Part shown: positions 50,346 through 62,284 of the stretch, piece by piece | How positions within the stretch are numbered: position 1 is the stretch's first letter | How the letters are laid out: each line of letters begins with the position of its first letter | Assembly (NCBI RefSeq): GCF_024679245.1 | Contig: NC_090191.1 | Location: 1,834,768 to 1,898,767 of the forward strand | Direction: 5' to 3' | DNA from: Pseudorasbora parva | Taxonomy: Eukaryota > Chordata > Actinopteri > Cypriniformes > Gobionidae | Length of the DNA: 64,000 nucleotides | Position numbers and translations under genes: made by a program | Notes under the pieces: model-generated | Told to the model about the DNA's origin: nothing | The model's input: only the letters and a program-made list of their open reading frames with translations | Databases searched by the model: none

Positions 50346-51382
50346 CGCTCCCGTGTGTGTGGAGATGTCGCTCCGCGTTGTGCCGTGACGTCAGCGAGCG
50401 TCGCGTTCTGCTCTCATTCCTTCACTCGCTGGTTTGGTTCGGCCGCTGCCTTTACACTTTGTCGACTAGTCTGAGCTCGTGTAATGCGCGACTCTGACTG
50501 CTGAAGAAGAAGAGGAGGATGAGGAATATGTGTCGTGTCGTGTCGTTTTGTGATTTGCTCCACCCTTCTTCAGACGTGGCACTGATTTTCCTCACACATC
50601 TGCATCCTCCCATCATGCGTGCACTTTTAGAAACTTCAGTGGGAACTAAGCCTAATTTAAGTTGAAATAAAGGCCAGTTGTGCTACAAATGTAAGGCAGA
50701 TTGTAGTAATAGTCCAACTTTTTACATTAGTTTAAACTCTTCAGCATCAGCTCAAACAATAAAATAAAATTGTTTCTTATTATTTAGACATTCAAGAGCA
50801 GTAAACAAAGCAAACAGTACTAAAACATGATTTAGTTAATCAAATCGCGTTTATGAAATTGACATTAGTGTTCAAAATAAAATAATTAACTGCATCAACT
50901 GGAAAAAAAAAGGTTCGCTAATGTATTTATTTGAAATTGTAATGTAAGTTGTATCAAATATTTAAGGCAGAATGTAGCAATAGTTAAACTATTTTACATT
51001 AGTTTAAACTCTTTAGCATGTAAAATAGCATTGTTTATTATTATTTGCTCATTCAAGAACAAAGCAAACTTACGCAAATACTGATTTAGTTGATCAAATT
51101 TGCGTTTATAAGTGACAGTGTTCAAAATTATTCAATTAATAAAATAATTAACTGCATCAACTGGAGAAAAAAAGGTTCCCTAATGTATTTATTTGTACAG
51201 TTAAATATTATATGATATAATTTATTGTTTGAATATTACTTTCCAGCGACGTGTATGACGTAGAGTCGCTGCTGGCCAATCAGAGCCGCCGCCGTGACGC
51301 TGAGCCACGCCCCCTTGCGCTCGCGGGAGTGTGCGAGTGATATTTCGGATTATTCCCGTTAAATTAAAGCCCCGTGCGGAGA
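50346..51382. promoter_or_regulatory. divergent ckap4/terf2 promoter interval
   Basis: The two start codons point away from each other across 1037 bp. GC-rich ends (50346-50480 and 51240-51382) look like the two core promoters. The AT-rich middle holds a tandem duplication of about 270 bp (TTTACATTAGTTTAAACTCTT at about 50726 and 50993; AACTGCATCAACTGGA at about 50889 and 51150). Confidence 0.65.
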
Positions 51383-51503
51383 ATGAGCGACGGCTACCGG
51401 ATTATCAGCCGCTGGTTCTTCGACGTCTGCGTGTTCGAGGCGCTCGAGAGCTTCCGCAATGGAGACTACGCGTTCTTCGCCAACATCACCAAACACATCG
51501 AGA
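51383..51503 (+). CDS. terf2: terf2 exon 1
   Basis: First ATG at 51383, with an in-frame TAA at 51365-51367, so no upstream coding within this exon. Reads MSDGYRIISRWFFDVCVFEA, entering the TRFH fold at once. Donor A/GTGAGT. Confidence 0.85.
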
Positions 51504-53131
51504 GTGAGTGTGTGTGTGGAAGTTTGTTTACATCGGCGCGCGCAATGCTAGCTTTAGCGCAGAGCTAACGTTAAACGCGCTCAAACTCCGGCGCAAGTCT
51601 GTGATCAAGTCTGCTTTTTTAACTTAAATACAATATACATATGCATGTAACGTTAGCGTGTGAACGCTTATATTATAGAGAGCTACGGCTGGGGTCTCAC
51701 TCATGAAAGTTTACCAAGTGTTACAGAAGTTGAAGCTTGTTTAGTCTGTCAGAGGATCATATTGTCAAGACTTGCCTGTATGATGAGACCACAACACCAG
51801 CCATAAGGTTCATTTTGAGAATTTGAGATGTATACGCTAATAAATAAGGTTTCCTTTAACGTAAGTTATGGTTTATTAGGAAAGGACAACATGTGAAAAT
51901 CTGAAAGCTGAGGGTGCAGAAAAAAGTCTAAATATTGTGGAAATCGCCTTTAAAGTTGTCCAAAGGAAGTCCTCATGCGATGTATGGTTGGTTACTGGTG
52001 ATGTTGTGGTCATTAATATTGCAGATATTGATATATAATGTGTTATTATGTGTCAGGTCTGGTGGTCCTGCCCATGGATGGACGCGGAGACACGGTCCTC
52101 AAGCTGCGCTTCATGCAGTTCCTGACCCGGATCAACAACGGAGACAAGCTGGGTAAGTGTGTGTGTGTGTGTGTGATGGGTAGGTTTAGGGGCAGTGTAG
52201 GGGGATAGAAAATATGGTTTGTACAGTATAAAAACCATTACACCTATGGAATGTCCCCACATTTCACAAAAACAAATTTGTGTGTGTGTGTGTGTGAGAG
52301 AGTGTGTTGCTCACACGTGTGTGTGTGTGTGCCGCAGATCTGACGTTCGAGGAGCCGAAGACGCCGCTGGAGTCGGCTCTGGCCGTCCTGGAGTCGCTGT
52401 GCCGAGAGATGGACGTCCCTCAGAGAGAGCAGCAGCGCGTGCACAACGCCATCGCAGAGATGGTGTGTGTGTGTGTGTGTGTGTGGCTCATAATCGTGTG
52501 CCATCGCAGAGCAATGTGAATGCTTCATCAAGTGTCTTGTTTCCAGTCCAGATATCTAAAAATCAAGATGTTTTTACTATTCGAGTAAAATGACGAGATA
52601 TGATGTGATGTTTTCTGGGTAAATAAATCAACTTGAAGTGAGTTTTTGCTTAAGCAGAGCTAAATTACAGAGGCAAGAGGATTTTTCTCACCCCATTGGC
52701 AGATCATTGTCCTCCTTGTTTTAAGCAAAAACTCACCAGACAAATATATCATCTTCAGGGCTCTACGCTGCTATTTTTGGATAACGTGCGGGTTAAAAGC
52801 AGCCCTTTGTGCGATCACACCGGTGTGATTTTGTCAGTCAGTTCATCACTATATATATCTATATCACAACTATTCAGTGTTTTCAACCACATGAGGTTTC
52901 ATTTAGGCTTCAGACATTAAAGGTAAAGGTAAGGTAAACTTTATTGTCTGGACAGTAATTAATATTCGACGCTGACAATGCTATACATCTACACATTAAT
53001 CTCCGTAAAACATAAACAAACACATAGACCAGGTAAATATCACACCAAAAACCACTACCCATATATATGTCACCTTCAGATATAAATCGCACAAGACTAA
53101 CACGTGTGTTATGGAGAACTACACTGACTCG

Positions 53132-53174
<43 letters not shown>

Positions 53175-56062
53175 AGCTCGTAATCGTGTGCATCAAGAGC
53201 GGAGAGTTCGAGAAGGCCGAGGAGATCCTGCACACACACTTCAGCGCAGCCGCAGACTCCGCCGGGAAGGTGAGCTCCGTCTCTCCTGGGTATCGTTTGG
53301 GTTTTTACATTATTGGGGCCAATCCGGCACTTTTAAAACCGTACCGGTGCCTGAACCGATACTTAAAACAAAAGAGCCACAAAACGAGGGTGGCTGACAT
53401 TAAAGAATGGCTTTTGATAAGTAATAAAGTACCATCTTCATATGGCTAATTTAGAGCGCACCGCCTTGTTTCTGACACGACACACAGCAGCCGCAATAGA
53501 TATGACAGATGTAATTCTTTCTTTTTTATTCAGAAATATAAGCTGTTAACCGTATCATGACCTCTCTGATGTTCTGATTTTCTCACATGTGTAAGAGAAA
53601 GGTCTCGTCTCGGTCTTGTCTTGGTCTCAGATTTAGAGGACTTCATCTCGAGACCACACCTGCTGGGATATCACTGAACGGCCGGTGCATGGCCTGATGT
53701 AACATCATTAATGTGCTTTGATGTAAAACGCACTGCTTTAATGCAATCAGTAGCTTATTTGTAGTGTGAGAACTTAATATTAAATTATATTTTAAACTGT
53801 CTTTGCTAATTCTGCAACGTTTCCTAATTAAATGAATCAGCTGCTTTGAACAAATCGGTTGAATAAATCTGGGCTGGACTGGTAATCTGGCATTTCCCCG
53901 GTGGGCCGACGCACTTTGGGGCCGGTATAGTGTTTAAAAAATAAAATAAAAATTTGTACCACTGACAACACGCAGCGACAGCGGCCCATTGGTGTCTTCA
54001 AGATTTTGACAAGCCGAAGCGAGAGAGACCTCCCCCCCCCCCCCCCCCCCCCATATTAGGCGCTTTTTTTCTATCTATTTATTTATTATTTAAGCGCATG
54101 GAACTGCAAAAGGAATATCCGCACAGCGCAGCCACTGCGTTTAAATACTGCTCTATGAACGGCACTTTGACTTATTTAGTTTTATAGAATCGTGTGATAT
54201 GGAAACGTTACAGGTTCTGTGGTGAATCAGCTGAAAACAGCCGCCAGCATGTGTTCATGACGAGGTAAAGTGGAAAACGGCAACACACACAAACGCTTCA
54301 CTTTAGCACAACCACAACTCACTCTTCAGCTATTAACAGCGGAGAAATATGGTGTTTAGGAATTGCAGAATATAAATCACTTGTATAGAGGCTGTTTTCG
54401 TATTTTCTACAGGTTTACATTTTTTTTACTTACAAATATAATAGTTTATATATGTTTTATATAGTTTTTGAAACCATATAGCCATATAATGAGGAGCACG
54501 GTTTTACAGTCTGTGTTTTACCCGGTGACTGCCATGATCTTACAGTTAAATGAAACTGGCCTACAGTTAAACATATAGTCTATAAAACAGCTTTAAGTCT
54601 AGATCCCATGAATTAAGGACAAAGCTTTTTTCCTCTTTAAAAGTTTTATTAACTTTTTTTAATAGATTTAATGAAATGTAATAGCCTCATGAAAGACAGA
54701 TATCAGTGTCTTACTTAAATGATGTGTTAACTCTTGAAAAATATGATTGTTCAACCCAGAAATTCCAAGGGCATTTCTGTGTGACAAAAAAAGCAATATT
54801 AAGTTTATCTGCATTTGCAGCAAATTCGATAATATCTATCATTATTTGTCCTAGTTTTATTTATATACTCCAATTTAAGGCCCCAACCCCAGCAAAAACA
54901 TTCACGGGGAACTCATGGGCCGGATGTGCTGGGTATGCCAGAGCCGCATTTTAGCCCCAGTCCAGCCCTGGAATAAATGATTCTGTGACTGTTAAATAAT
55001 GTTAATGTTTCAATGTTAGATCTCTCTATCTATCTATCTCTCTCTATCTATCTGTCTCTCTCTCTCTCTCTCTGCGCAGAAGAAGCTGCTGATGAATCTG
55101 ATCCGGAAGAGACGCTCCTCTCACTCGGTGCTGCAGCTGAGCTCATACAGAGACTTCAAGCAGGACATGCTGGAGTTCATCGAGCGGCTCTACCGCGTCC
55201 CCGAGCCCTTCCTCACACAGGTCCATGTGCATTTATAACACATCAGCTAACAGCTAAACCACACAGGTCGACTAACAATCCTATAACACATCAGACCGCT
55301 AAACCACACAGGTCCATATGCATTTATAACACATCAGCTAAACCACACAGGTCGACTAACAATCCAATAACTACATTCGACATTAACTGATTCTACATTA
55401 CTTTAGTGTAAATGGTGATTGATAGTGGATAATATAATGTAATGGACTGATGGTAAAAATACATGCTTTTGACACACATAGAAATTGTGGTAAACTTCAT
55501 TCATTCATTCATTCGACTTAATTGTCCACCTTAGTGGAAATTTGTCTTCGACTTCTCCGAACAAAAATACATCAATGACACCACATTTAAACTTACATGC
55601 AAAATGACTTTCAACATGTGAAGTTTTTATATTTGTAACAACATATGATACTGTTAAACAACATCACACAACCAAGAGTCAGGATTGCAATTAATTAAAG
55701 AAAAATGTAATTAAGAATAGTTTGCAGTTTCAAAAGCAGAAGCCAGCTTCAAGTCTCATGAGGAGTTCATAGGCCGCTCTCCCGCTGTCACCGTCTCGTT
55801 GCCTCGCCCTATCGTACACACAATTACCCCGACAGTTATACCGTTTTCAAGGTCTAGCCACGTCATTCTGATTGGCTCAGATAAGATGCAATGTAAGCAA
55901 CTTTCCACACATAGACAGATAGGAGCACATATTGCCAAACTAGGTAGACAAGTCGTCGCCCCATCACCAGGTTTGCATTATCATAGGCCACTAAACAGCG
56001 TCTCCAGGTCTGGCAACGTCCGCAGAAATGTCCATCTCCAACATTAGGCCTGCACAGATCTG

Positions 56063-56109
<47 letters not shown>

Positions 56110-59100
56110 AAACTCCAGAGAATACTGGTTTCCTCCAAGGTTGGGAACATCTTAACTAATTATAAACAAAACATCTCTCCAAAGCATGCTGATAACATGT
56201 GCTTTCCTGCAGCTTTTCCTACAGACAATAGTACAGGCAATATTCATCTCGACTCTTCAGTGTTTCAGTTGTTGGGGGTTAACAGCTTATGACCCAGGAC
56301 CAGTAGGGAAGAAATGAAAATGTAGAAAAATGTACTTAAGAATAGTTTGCAGTTTCAAAAGCAGAAGCCAGCTTCAAGTCTCACAAGGAGTTCATAGGCC
56401 GCGCTCCCCCTCTCACCGTCTCGTTGCCTCGCCCTAACGTACATACAATTGCCCAACAGTTATACTGTCTTTAAGGTCTATCCACGTCATTCTGATGGGC
56501 TCAGATAAAATGCAATTTAAGCAACTTTCAGATTGGAGCACATATCGCTAAACTAGGTGGACAAGTCATCGCCCCATAACCAGAATTACATCACAGTGAC
56601 CTCATAGGCCACCCAAAAGCGTCTTCAAGTCTGGCGTTTCTGCAGAAATGTCCATCTCCAACATTAGGCCTGCACAGATCTGGTACACACACACACACAC
56701 ACACAGAATACTGGTTTCCTCCAAGGTTGGGAACATCTTAACTAATTATAAACAAAACCTCTCTCCAAAGCATGCTGATAACATGTGCTTTCCTGCAGTG
56801 AGAGGTACAGGCAATATTCATCTCGACTCTTCAGTGTTTCAGTAAAAGGAAAAATAAAAGGAATAAAACATAATAAATTAAATGAAAGGCAAATCCATAT
56901 TTCATCTCTGGAAGCCGGGCTAAGTGAGCAAACGCTGTTACTGCACTCCGGACATATTAGGGGTGTGTGATACTTCCAAAATCCACACACACGACGCCTG
57001 GTTGATTAAGGATCACCCTTTCACCATCACGATTGAAAATGACACTGATTTCATATGACAGCTCCAACAATTAACATAGTCACTTACATTTTAGATGCAA
57101 TATTGACTGTTTTGTTTTATTTCAGCAGCAAAAACATCACCACAGAACCGTAACGCGTCTCACAGCAACAGTGTGTGTTACTGAATGATTCAGTGTTTGA
57201 ATGAATCGGTTGAATCAAAGATTCAATAACCTGTTTGATTCTTGAATGAATCGTTTGAATTAATGACTCCCTCATTAAGACTCACCTGCTGTCACCTACT
57301 GTTGGTTTAGCGTCATATTTAAACATTCTTTCCAACATTTCTTTTGTTTATTCAGAAATACAAATCTCATAACATTATTTAATGCAGTTGTCATTTTTTA
57401 TTTAAATGTTTTTTAAACCTTTATTTAACCAGGCAAGTTACTTAAGAACACGTTCTTATAATATGAAAACTGAAGCATAGCATATATTTAATAAGATTAG
57501 GGGGAAAATGTCCTTTATAAAAGGTAAAACTATCACAAATATGCAGATTTAAAATATGCCAAAGCTGACTGAACACTGGTGAGAAATTAGACTATTGCTT
57601 TAGAATAAATTATATTTACAACACACACACACACACACACACAAATAACTTTTTTTCGGAACATGCTTATGCTTAATGACAAGTACATTTTTAACTCGGA
57701 GGAGTGAGTTGAACATGCTTAATGTGGAGCCCGTCCCTACTGACGGTGTGTTTGTTCTGCAGATGCTGAAGCGCTCCGGACGCCTGGAGCCGACCGCATT
57801 ATCCCGGGATAAGGAGAAGGAGGACTCGCCTCAGGTGCAGAAGGAGAAGGAGGACTCACCTCAGGTGCAGAAGGAGAAGGAGGACTCACCTGGGGTGCAG
57901 AAGGATAAGGAGGACTCACCTGGGGTGCAGAAGGAGAAGGAGGACTCACCTCAGGTGCAGAAGGAGAAGGAGGACTCACCTGGGGTGCAGCTGAATTTGC
58001 GGAGCCTGCAGAAGGATAAGGAGGACTCACCTCAGGTGCAGAAGGATAAGGAGGACTCACCTCAGGTGCAGAAGGAGAAGGAGGACTCACCTGGGGTGCA
58101 GCTGAATTTGCGGAGCCTGCAGAAGGATAAGGAGGACTCACCTCAGGTGCAGAAGGAGAAGGAGGACTCACCTGGGGTGCAGCTGAATTTGCGGAGCCTG
58201 CAGAAGGATAAGGAGGACTCACCTCAGGTGCAGAAGGATAAGGAGGACTCACCTCAGGTGCAGAAGGATAAGGAGGACTCGTCTCGAGTGCAGCTGAGTT
58301 TGCAGAGCCTGCAGAAGGCGTACGGCGAGCTGAGCGAGGAGTATGGCGTGAGTGTGCCGTTCTCTCAGCTGGTGGAGGAGGTGGAGATGGAGGCGCAGCA
58401 GCAGAGCCGAGAGACGGACGGAGACGAGCTCCACCTGGCCCTGTCGGAGACGCCCATGGAGCCGGCGGCGGAGAGAGTGGCCAATGGAGAGCCACACGAG
58501 TCCCGCTACGCCGGCATGACCATATCACGCTTGGTCACGGAGGAGGACAGCCAGCCCAGCGGAGACGAGACGCAGATCACCGGTGGCCCATCTGACCAGC
58601 CGTCCCCTCAGAGGTCACTGACATGAGCCATAGCTGCTCTTATTGATGGAAAACATGCTTTTATTACTTACGAGTAGTACTAAAAAAACTTGTTTTGGGA
58701 AAACTACTCAATTACGAGCTTTTGCTTAAAATTAGCAAAATAATCTGCCAGTGGGGTAAGCAAATAATCTTAATTCAAACAGAAAACAAGTTTTTTTGCT
58801 TACCCCACTGGCAGATTATTTAACTTATTTTAAGCAAAAGCTCGTAATTGAGTAGTTTTCCCAAAACAAGTTTATTTTGCTTACCCCACTGGCAGATTAT
58901 TTAACTTATTTTAAGCAAAAGCTCGTAATTTTGAGTAGTTTTCCCCCAGGACAAGACGACAACTTTTGTAGCAATGCCTCTTAATGTAAGAATTTTAAGA
59001 TATTTGGACTGTAAAAAGGACTAATATCTAAATACATTCTTAAATTAAGAAGCATTGCTACATAAGAAAGTTTTTGTTTTGTTTTGGGGGAAAATAACTA

Positions 59101-61829
59101 AAAATTAAGTGTGCTTTTGCTTAACCTGTTAACTAAAATAAACATTTTTGAAAATATACATGAAAATTCACTATCCAAACTTAAATGGTTGCAATTCAGG
59201 AATGCTTTGGAATATAGACGTGGCATCATTGTAAAGAAGACAGTCAGCAGAGTATTGCTCAAGTGAAATAACTTCAAAAAATTAAAGTATAAAAAAGTTA
59301 TGGAAGTTTAAATTTACTGTAAATCAAATATACTGTAATAGATATTTAATATTTAATATAAAATATATAGGTTACAAAATAATTTGTACTCTAAAATGAG
59401 TATCAAATCAAAGCCATATGTCTAATCAATTTTTGTTCCAAATTTGAAGTTGATATCACACAAATTGAAGTTCCCATGAGATTTTGTTTAGGCGCTATAC
59501 CAAAAATAGCCACCGGGTGTCATAGAAATTCCTTTGATTTTTTTTTTTTTTTTGGGATGCAATTTCCTGTGTCAAAATTATATATATTTTTCCAAATATC
59601 ACAAAACAGATTGTGATATTTGGAGATCTAGGACCGTGAGACTCAGACCTTTCCGACGATATGCGTTTTGTCAAGATTAGAAAAAGTTTTCACTATGAAG
59701 TATTTAAATAAATATGAAATATGACAACGCCTCTTGGGGAGGAGCCCGCGAGAATAATTTAGAGCACCGTTTCCATGGTAACGCAAGGTCCGATTTCAAA
59801 ACGGTTTGGACAGGATGAATCTTGAGTCCGCAAGCTTTCGAATGATATATAGTTTGTCAACATTAGATCAGGATAAATATAGGATATAATTGTTTTAAAC
59901 TTGCAGTGGCAAATGGGCCCACCGGTGGGCCAGTGACACTTAACAGGTTAAAATAAGAAAAGTAATCTGCCAGTGGGGTAAGCAAATTAAACTTAATTTA
60001 AACAGAAAACAAGATTATTTTTCTAACCCCATTGGCAGATTACTTTGCTTATTTTAAGCAAAAGCTCACTTAATTTTGAGTAGTTTTCCCCCAAAACAAG
60101 ACGACAACTTTTGTAGCAATGCCTCTCAATGTAAGAATTTTTACATCAACATAACTTACATTTTTAAAGTTAAGATATTTGGACTTAAAAAAGGACACAA
60201 ATACTAAGTAAGCATGTTTTGCAGTGTGTTGAACGCTCTGTGTTCTCCAGGGTCGTTATTGGCAGTGATCCGGAGTCGGATGATCCTGAGGTTCAGACCG
60301 TCAGACCAGCGTCCACACACAAGCAGCGCCACAGCAGGTGAAATTAATAATGATTTCTAAAATCTCTATTCGCATTTTGACTGTGAGCGCAGCATAAGAA
60401 CAGTCATGTCAGGTTGACATTTAATGCTCATAAACTCGTTGGTCAGCTAGAAAAGGGCTAAATAAATGCGCTCGCACAATTCTTATGTTTTTATCTAATA
60501 AAAACAAGTCCGTTTACCAGTAAGGGGAGTTGTCACATTAGCAGTAAATTACTGGTAGTGTGTGCTAGAATGAATGTTACATATTCACGTATTCAGTCAG
60601 AACGTGCTGACGGAAGAGTTTAGGTTATGTTTTTAAGAAGTTGCTTAAAAGCAGATTAATGGCTAAAGTCTGATTACACTGTATTCAGCACAAACAGGGC
60701 TACAGTAATATGTGAGCAACATATACATGGAAATTTGTAGTTTTGAGAAAATTGTTCATGTGTAGTTTTTGAAAAATCTAAAGTGTTAAATCACTGAAAT
60801 AAGGCCATATAACACTATTTAAACATTTGTTAACAAGGCTTTTCAGAACTGGATGTTGTTGCCTAGAGTTTCTTCTTCTTCAAAACAATGTGAAAACCAT
60901 TTTGAACACTATATCATTATAGTTATCATTATTATTCCTTTAGCTTTAGTGAGACATGTACTGTATGTGGGGAGGGTGTGGCTCATCATGAATAATGCTG
61001 TGATACCATCTCATGTGATTCCCTCTGTGTTCTCAGCTTCATTATTCGCAGTGATCCGGAGTCGGATGATCCCGAGGTTCAGACCGTCAGACCAGCGTCC
61101 ACAGACAAGCAGCGCCACAGCAGGTGAAAGGCCTTTCACTATAGCTGTCATTATAGTTATCATTATCGTCATAGTGTTATGCTTATTGGTGTTAAAGGGT
61201 TAGTTACTTCAGCCAAAAATGTAAATTCTGTCACTCTCATTCCAAACACTCAAGACTTTCATTCATCTTCAGAATACAAATGAAGTGTTCAGAAACTACA
61301 AATTCCCACTCAGAATGAGACTCAAGTTCGGCCACGTGGTATCCTTTGAAACCAAAACATCAGCTAGGGTTTTCATCTTATTAACACCAAATGTATCTTA
61401 CCTACACTGTTTTTAACAACCCAACATTCAGTCCAATCCGCATTTTCAGAGTTTTGCAAAAGTGAGAAGAGCAAGAACATATTTATTATACAATTTTGTT
61501 ATTTAAAACTACTTCACAATTTATATATCTTTGCAACATGTTTTATCATCTTTATCTTTAATTTTAAGCTCATCTTTTATATTAATTTTCACAGATGCTT
61601 ACTTCAAAAATAGTTTAACGTCACATGTAATCGGTCGATCAGTGCTTCAGCCGCAGAAAGCTGTCTGTTTATTTCCATAAACTCGTTAGCATTTTTTGGG
61701 TGAGCTAACCATTAACGGGGCTTCCATCTCATGTTATTCCAGGGTCATTATTCGCAGTGATCCGGAGTCGGATGATCCTGAGGTTCAGACCGTCAGACCA
61801 GCGTCCACAGACAAGCAGCGCCACAACAG
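51383..61829 (+). CDS. terf2: telomeric repeat-binding factor 2 (partial, 3' end outside window)
   Basis: Shelterin subunit that binds duplex telomeric DNA and recruits RAP1. Exons found: 51383-51503, 52057-52152, 52338-52462, 53177-53269, 55080-55220, 57763-58613, 60251-60337, 61037-61123, 61743-61829, all in phase. Exons 1-5 encode the TRFH dimerisation domain (FMQFLTRINNGDKL, TPLESALAVLESL, VIVCIKSGEFEKAEEIL, LQLSSYRDFKQDMLEFIE), closer to TRF2 than TRF1. Exon 6 has a repeat linker, a RAP1-binding-like helix (SLQSLQKAYGELSEEYG) and MTISRLVTEEDSQ, matching human MTISRLVLEEDSQ. The Myb domain is not in the window. Zebrafish calls this gene terfa. Confidence 0.88.
52057..52152 (+). CDS. terf2: terf2 exon 2
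   Basis: LVVLPMDGRGDTVLKLRFMQ... to GDKL; acceptor TGTCAG, donor G/GTAAGT running directly into (GT)n. Confidence 0.87.
52338..52462 (+). CDS. terf2: terf2 exon 3
   Basis: DLTFEEPKTPLESALAVLES to HNAIAEM. (TG)n lies directly on both sides: TGTGTGTGCCGCAG acceptor and ATG/GTGTGTGTGT donor, the latter a poor match to the donor consensus. Confidence 0.87.
53177..53269 (+). CDS. terf2: terf2 exon 4
   Basis: 31 codons (LVIVCIKSGEFEKAEEILHT...). The acceptor GCGCAG is preceded by about 30 bases of pure TG instead of a normal pyrimidine tract. Donor AAG/GTGAGC. Confidence 0.9.
53879..54970. mobile_element. non-autonomous hAT element in terf2 intron 4
   Basis: 1092 bp with ends CTGGGCTGGACTGG / CCAGTCCAGCCCTG and a perfect 8-bp duplication GAATAAAT at 53871-53878 and 54971-54978. 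It contains a run of about 22 C at about 54034. No transposase frame. Confidence 0.9.
55080..55220 (+). CDS. terf2: terf2 exon 5
   Basis: 47 codons, KKLLMNLIRKRRSSHSVLQL to PEPFLTQ, the last TRFH helices. The acceptor follows a (CT)n/(TCTA)n tract. Confidence 0.9.
55690..56860. repeat. tandem duplication of about 640 bp in terf2 intron 5
   Basis: AAGAATAGTTTGCAGTTTCA at about 55714 and 56339, CACGTCATTCTGAT at about 55858 and 56485, and GGCCTGCACAGATCTGGTACACAC at about 56045 and 56667 show two diverged copies, each with a (CA)n run. Related fragments occur in ikbip intron 2 near 34690. Confidence 0.85.
57763..58613 (+). CDS. terf2: terf2 exon 6, repeat linker and RAP1-binding region
   Basis: Acceptor TTCTGCAG, donor AG/GTCACT in phase 2. 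After MLKRSGRLEPTALSRD come 14 units of the type K(E/D)KEDSP(Q/G)VQ. Units 6, 9, 11 and 14 are followed by LNLRSLQ or LSLQSLQ; the last leads into KAYGELSEEYGVSVPFSQLV. Then MTISRLVTEEDSQ near the end. Reading past the donor gives a stop after 3 codons, so the splice is needed. Confidence 0.87.
57812..58310 (+). repeat. coding 30-bp minisatellite of terf2 exon 6
   Basis: 14 near-identical 30-bp units (AAGGAGAAGGAGGACTCACC TCAGGTGCAG, given in two parts), four with a 21-bp extension. Units vary between QVQ/GVQ and KEK/KDK. Confidence 0.93.
58640..60240. repeat. repeat cluster with ACCCCACTGGCAGA words
   Basis: Direct and inverted copies of GCTTACCCCACTGGCAGATT and TTTAAGCAAAAGCTC at about 58690-58940 and 59955-60080; a related copy sits at 52590-52740. 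The cluster is interrupted by a piggyBac-like MITE. No exon within it. Confidence 0.75.
59125..59947. mobile_element. piggyBac-like MITE
   Basis: 823 bp with ends CCTGTTAA(C/G)T inverted and TTAA at both borders (59121-59124 and 59948-59951). The surrounding repeat reads through once it is removed. No transposase frame. Confidence 0.75.
60251..60337 (+). CDS. terf2: terf2 exon 7, copy 1
   Basis: 87 bp, acceptor TTCTCCAG, donor AG/GTGAAA, phase 2 on both sides. Reads VVIGSDPESDDPEVQTVRPA then STHKQRHS. Confidence 0.8.
61037..61123 (+). CDS. terf2: terf2 exon 7, copy 2
   Basis: 87 bp with the same phases. Reads FIIRSDPESDDPEVQTVRPA then STDKQRHS. Acceptor TTCTCAG, donor AG/GTGAAA. Flanking intron words (CCTTTCACTATA) are shared with copy 3. 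Confidence 0.8.
61195..61325. repeat. dispersed cyprinid repeat, copy 3
   Basis: GGGTTAGTTACTTCAGCCAAAAATG and CTTTCATTCATCTTCAGAATACAAAT, related to the repeats at 30580 and 34155. Confidence 0.55.
61743..61829 (+). CDS. terf2: terf2 exon 7, copy 3
   Basis: 87 bp, same phases. Reads VIIRSDPESDDPEVQTVRPA then STDKQRHN. Acceptor TTATTCCAG, donor AG/GTGAAA. Confidence 0.8.
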
Positions 61830-62284
61830 GTGAAAAGCCTTTCACTATATATGGTTTTATGCTGAATTGTGGCCAAACGCGGATAAGCAAATGTCCGTTA
61901 CACCCCTAGTACACACTCACATCTCAAAATGCTTTTTTGGGGAGTATTCACACTTGAAGAGAGCATGTGTGAATCCGTGCATTTTGCTCTTTAAAGACAG
62001 GTTTATTAATCTGCTGTCACTTTATGATAATCAAACTAAAAAGGAAAATTAGATTGCTCTATTAAGGATAAATCTATAGATAACGGCTATTTCATGCAGT
62101 CTGCCTGATTTACTCTGTTAAAGAGCTGCTTCTCATGATCATTTTCAACAATTACAAAAATCAGTTGGACGTATGCTGGCGTACTTCTGTGCCAAATACA
62201 CTCTTTGAGGAATTGAACAAGTTTGGGCAAGTTTTTTTGTTTGAGTATGACGTCATAAAGGTAATTAGCAATAATGCTAATCAT

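Noticed and set aside
53111..53269. Upstream extension of terf2 exon 4 reading Cys-Val repeats
   Set aside because: It translates the (TG)n tract; the exon begins after the GCGCAG acceptor, in phase with exon 3.
57737..58528. Minus-strand Pro/Ser-rich frame opposite terf2 exon 6
   Set aside because: Shadow of the coding minisatellite; no start or splice support and terf2 homology is on the plus strand.
58614..58626. Stop codon after terf2 exon 6 as the natural end of the protein
   Set aside because: It lies just past a GT donor whose phase joins perfectly to the 87-bp exon, and the TRF2 family has a C-terminal Myb domain still to come.
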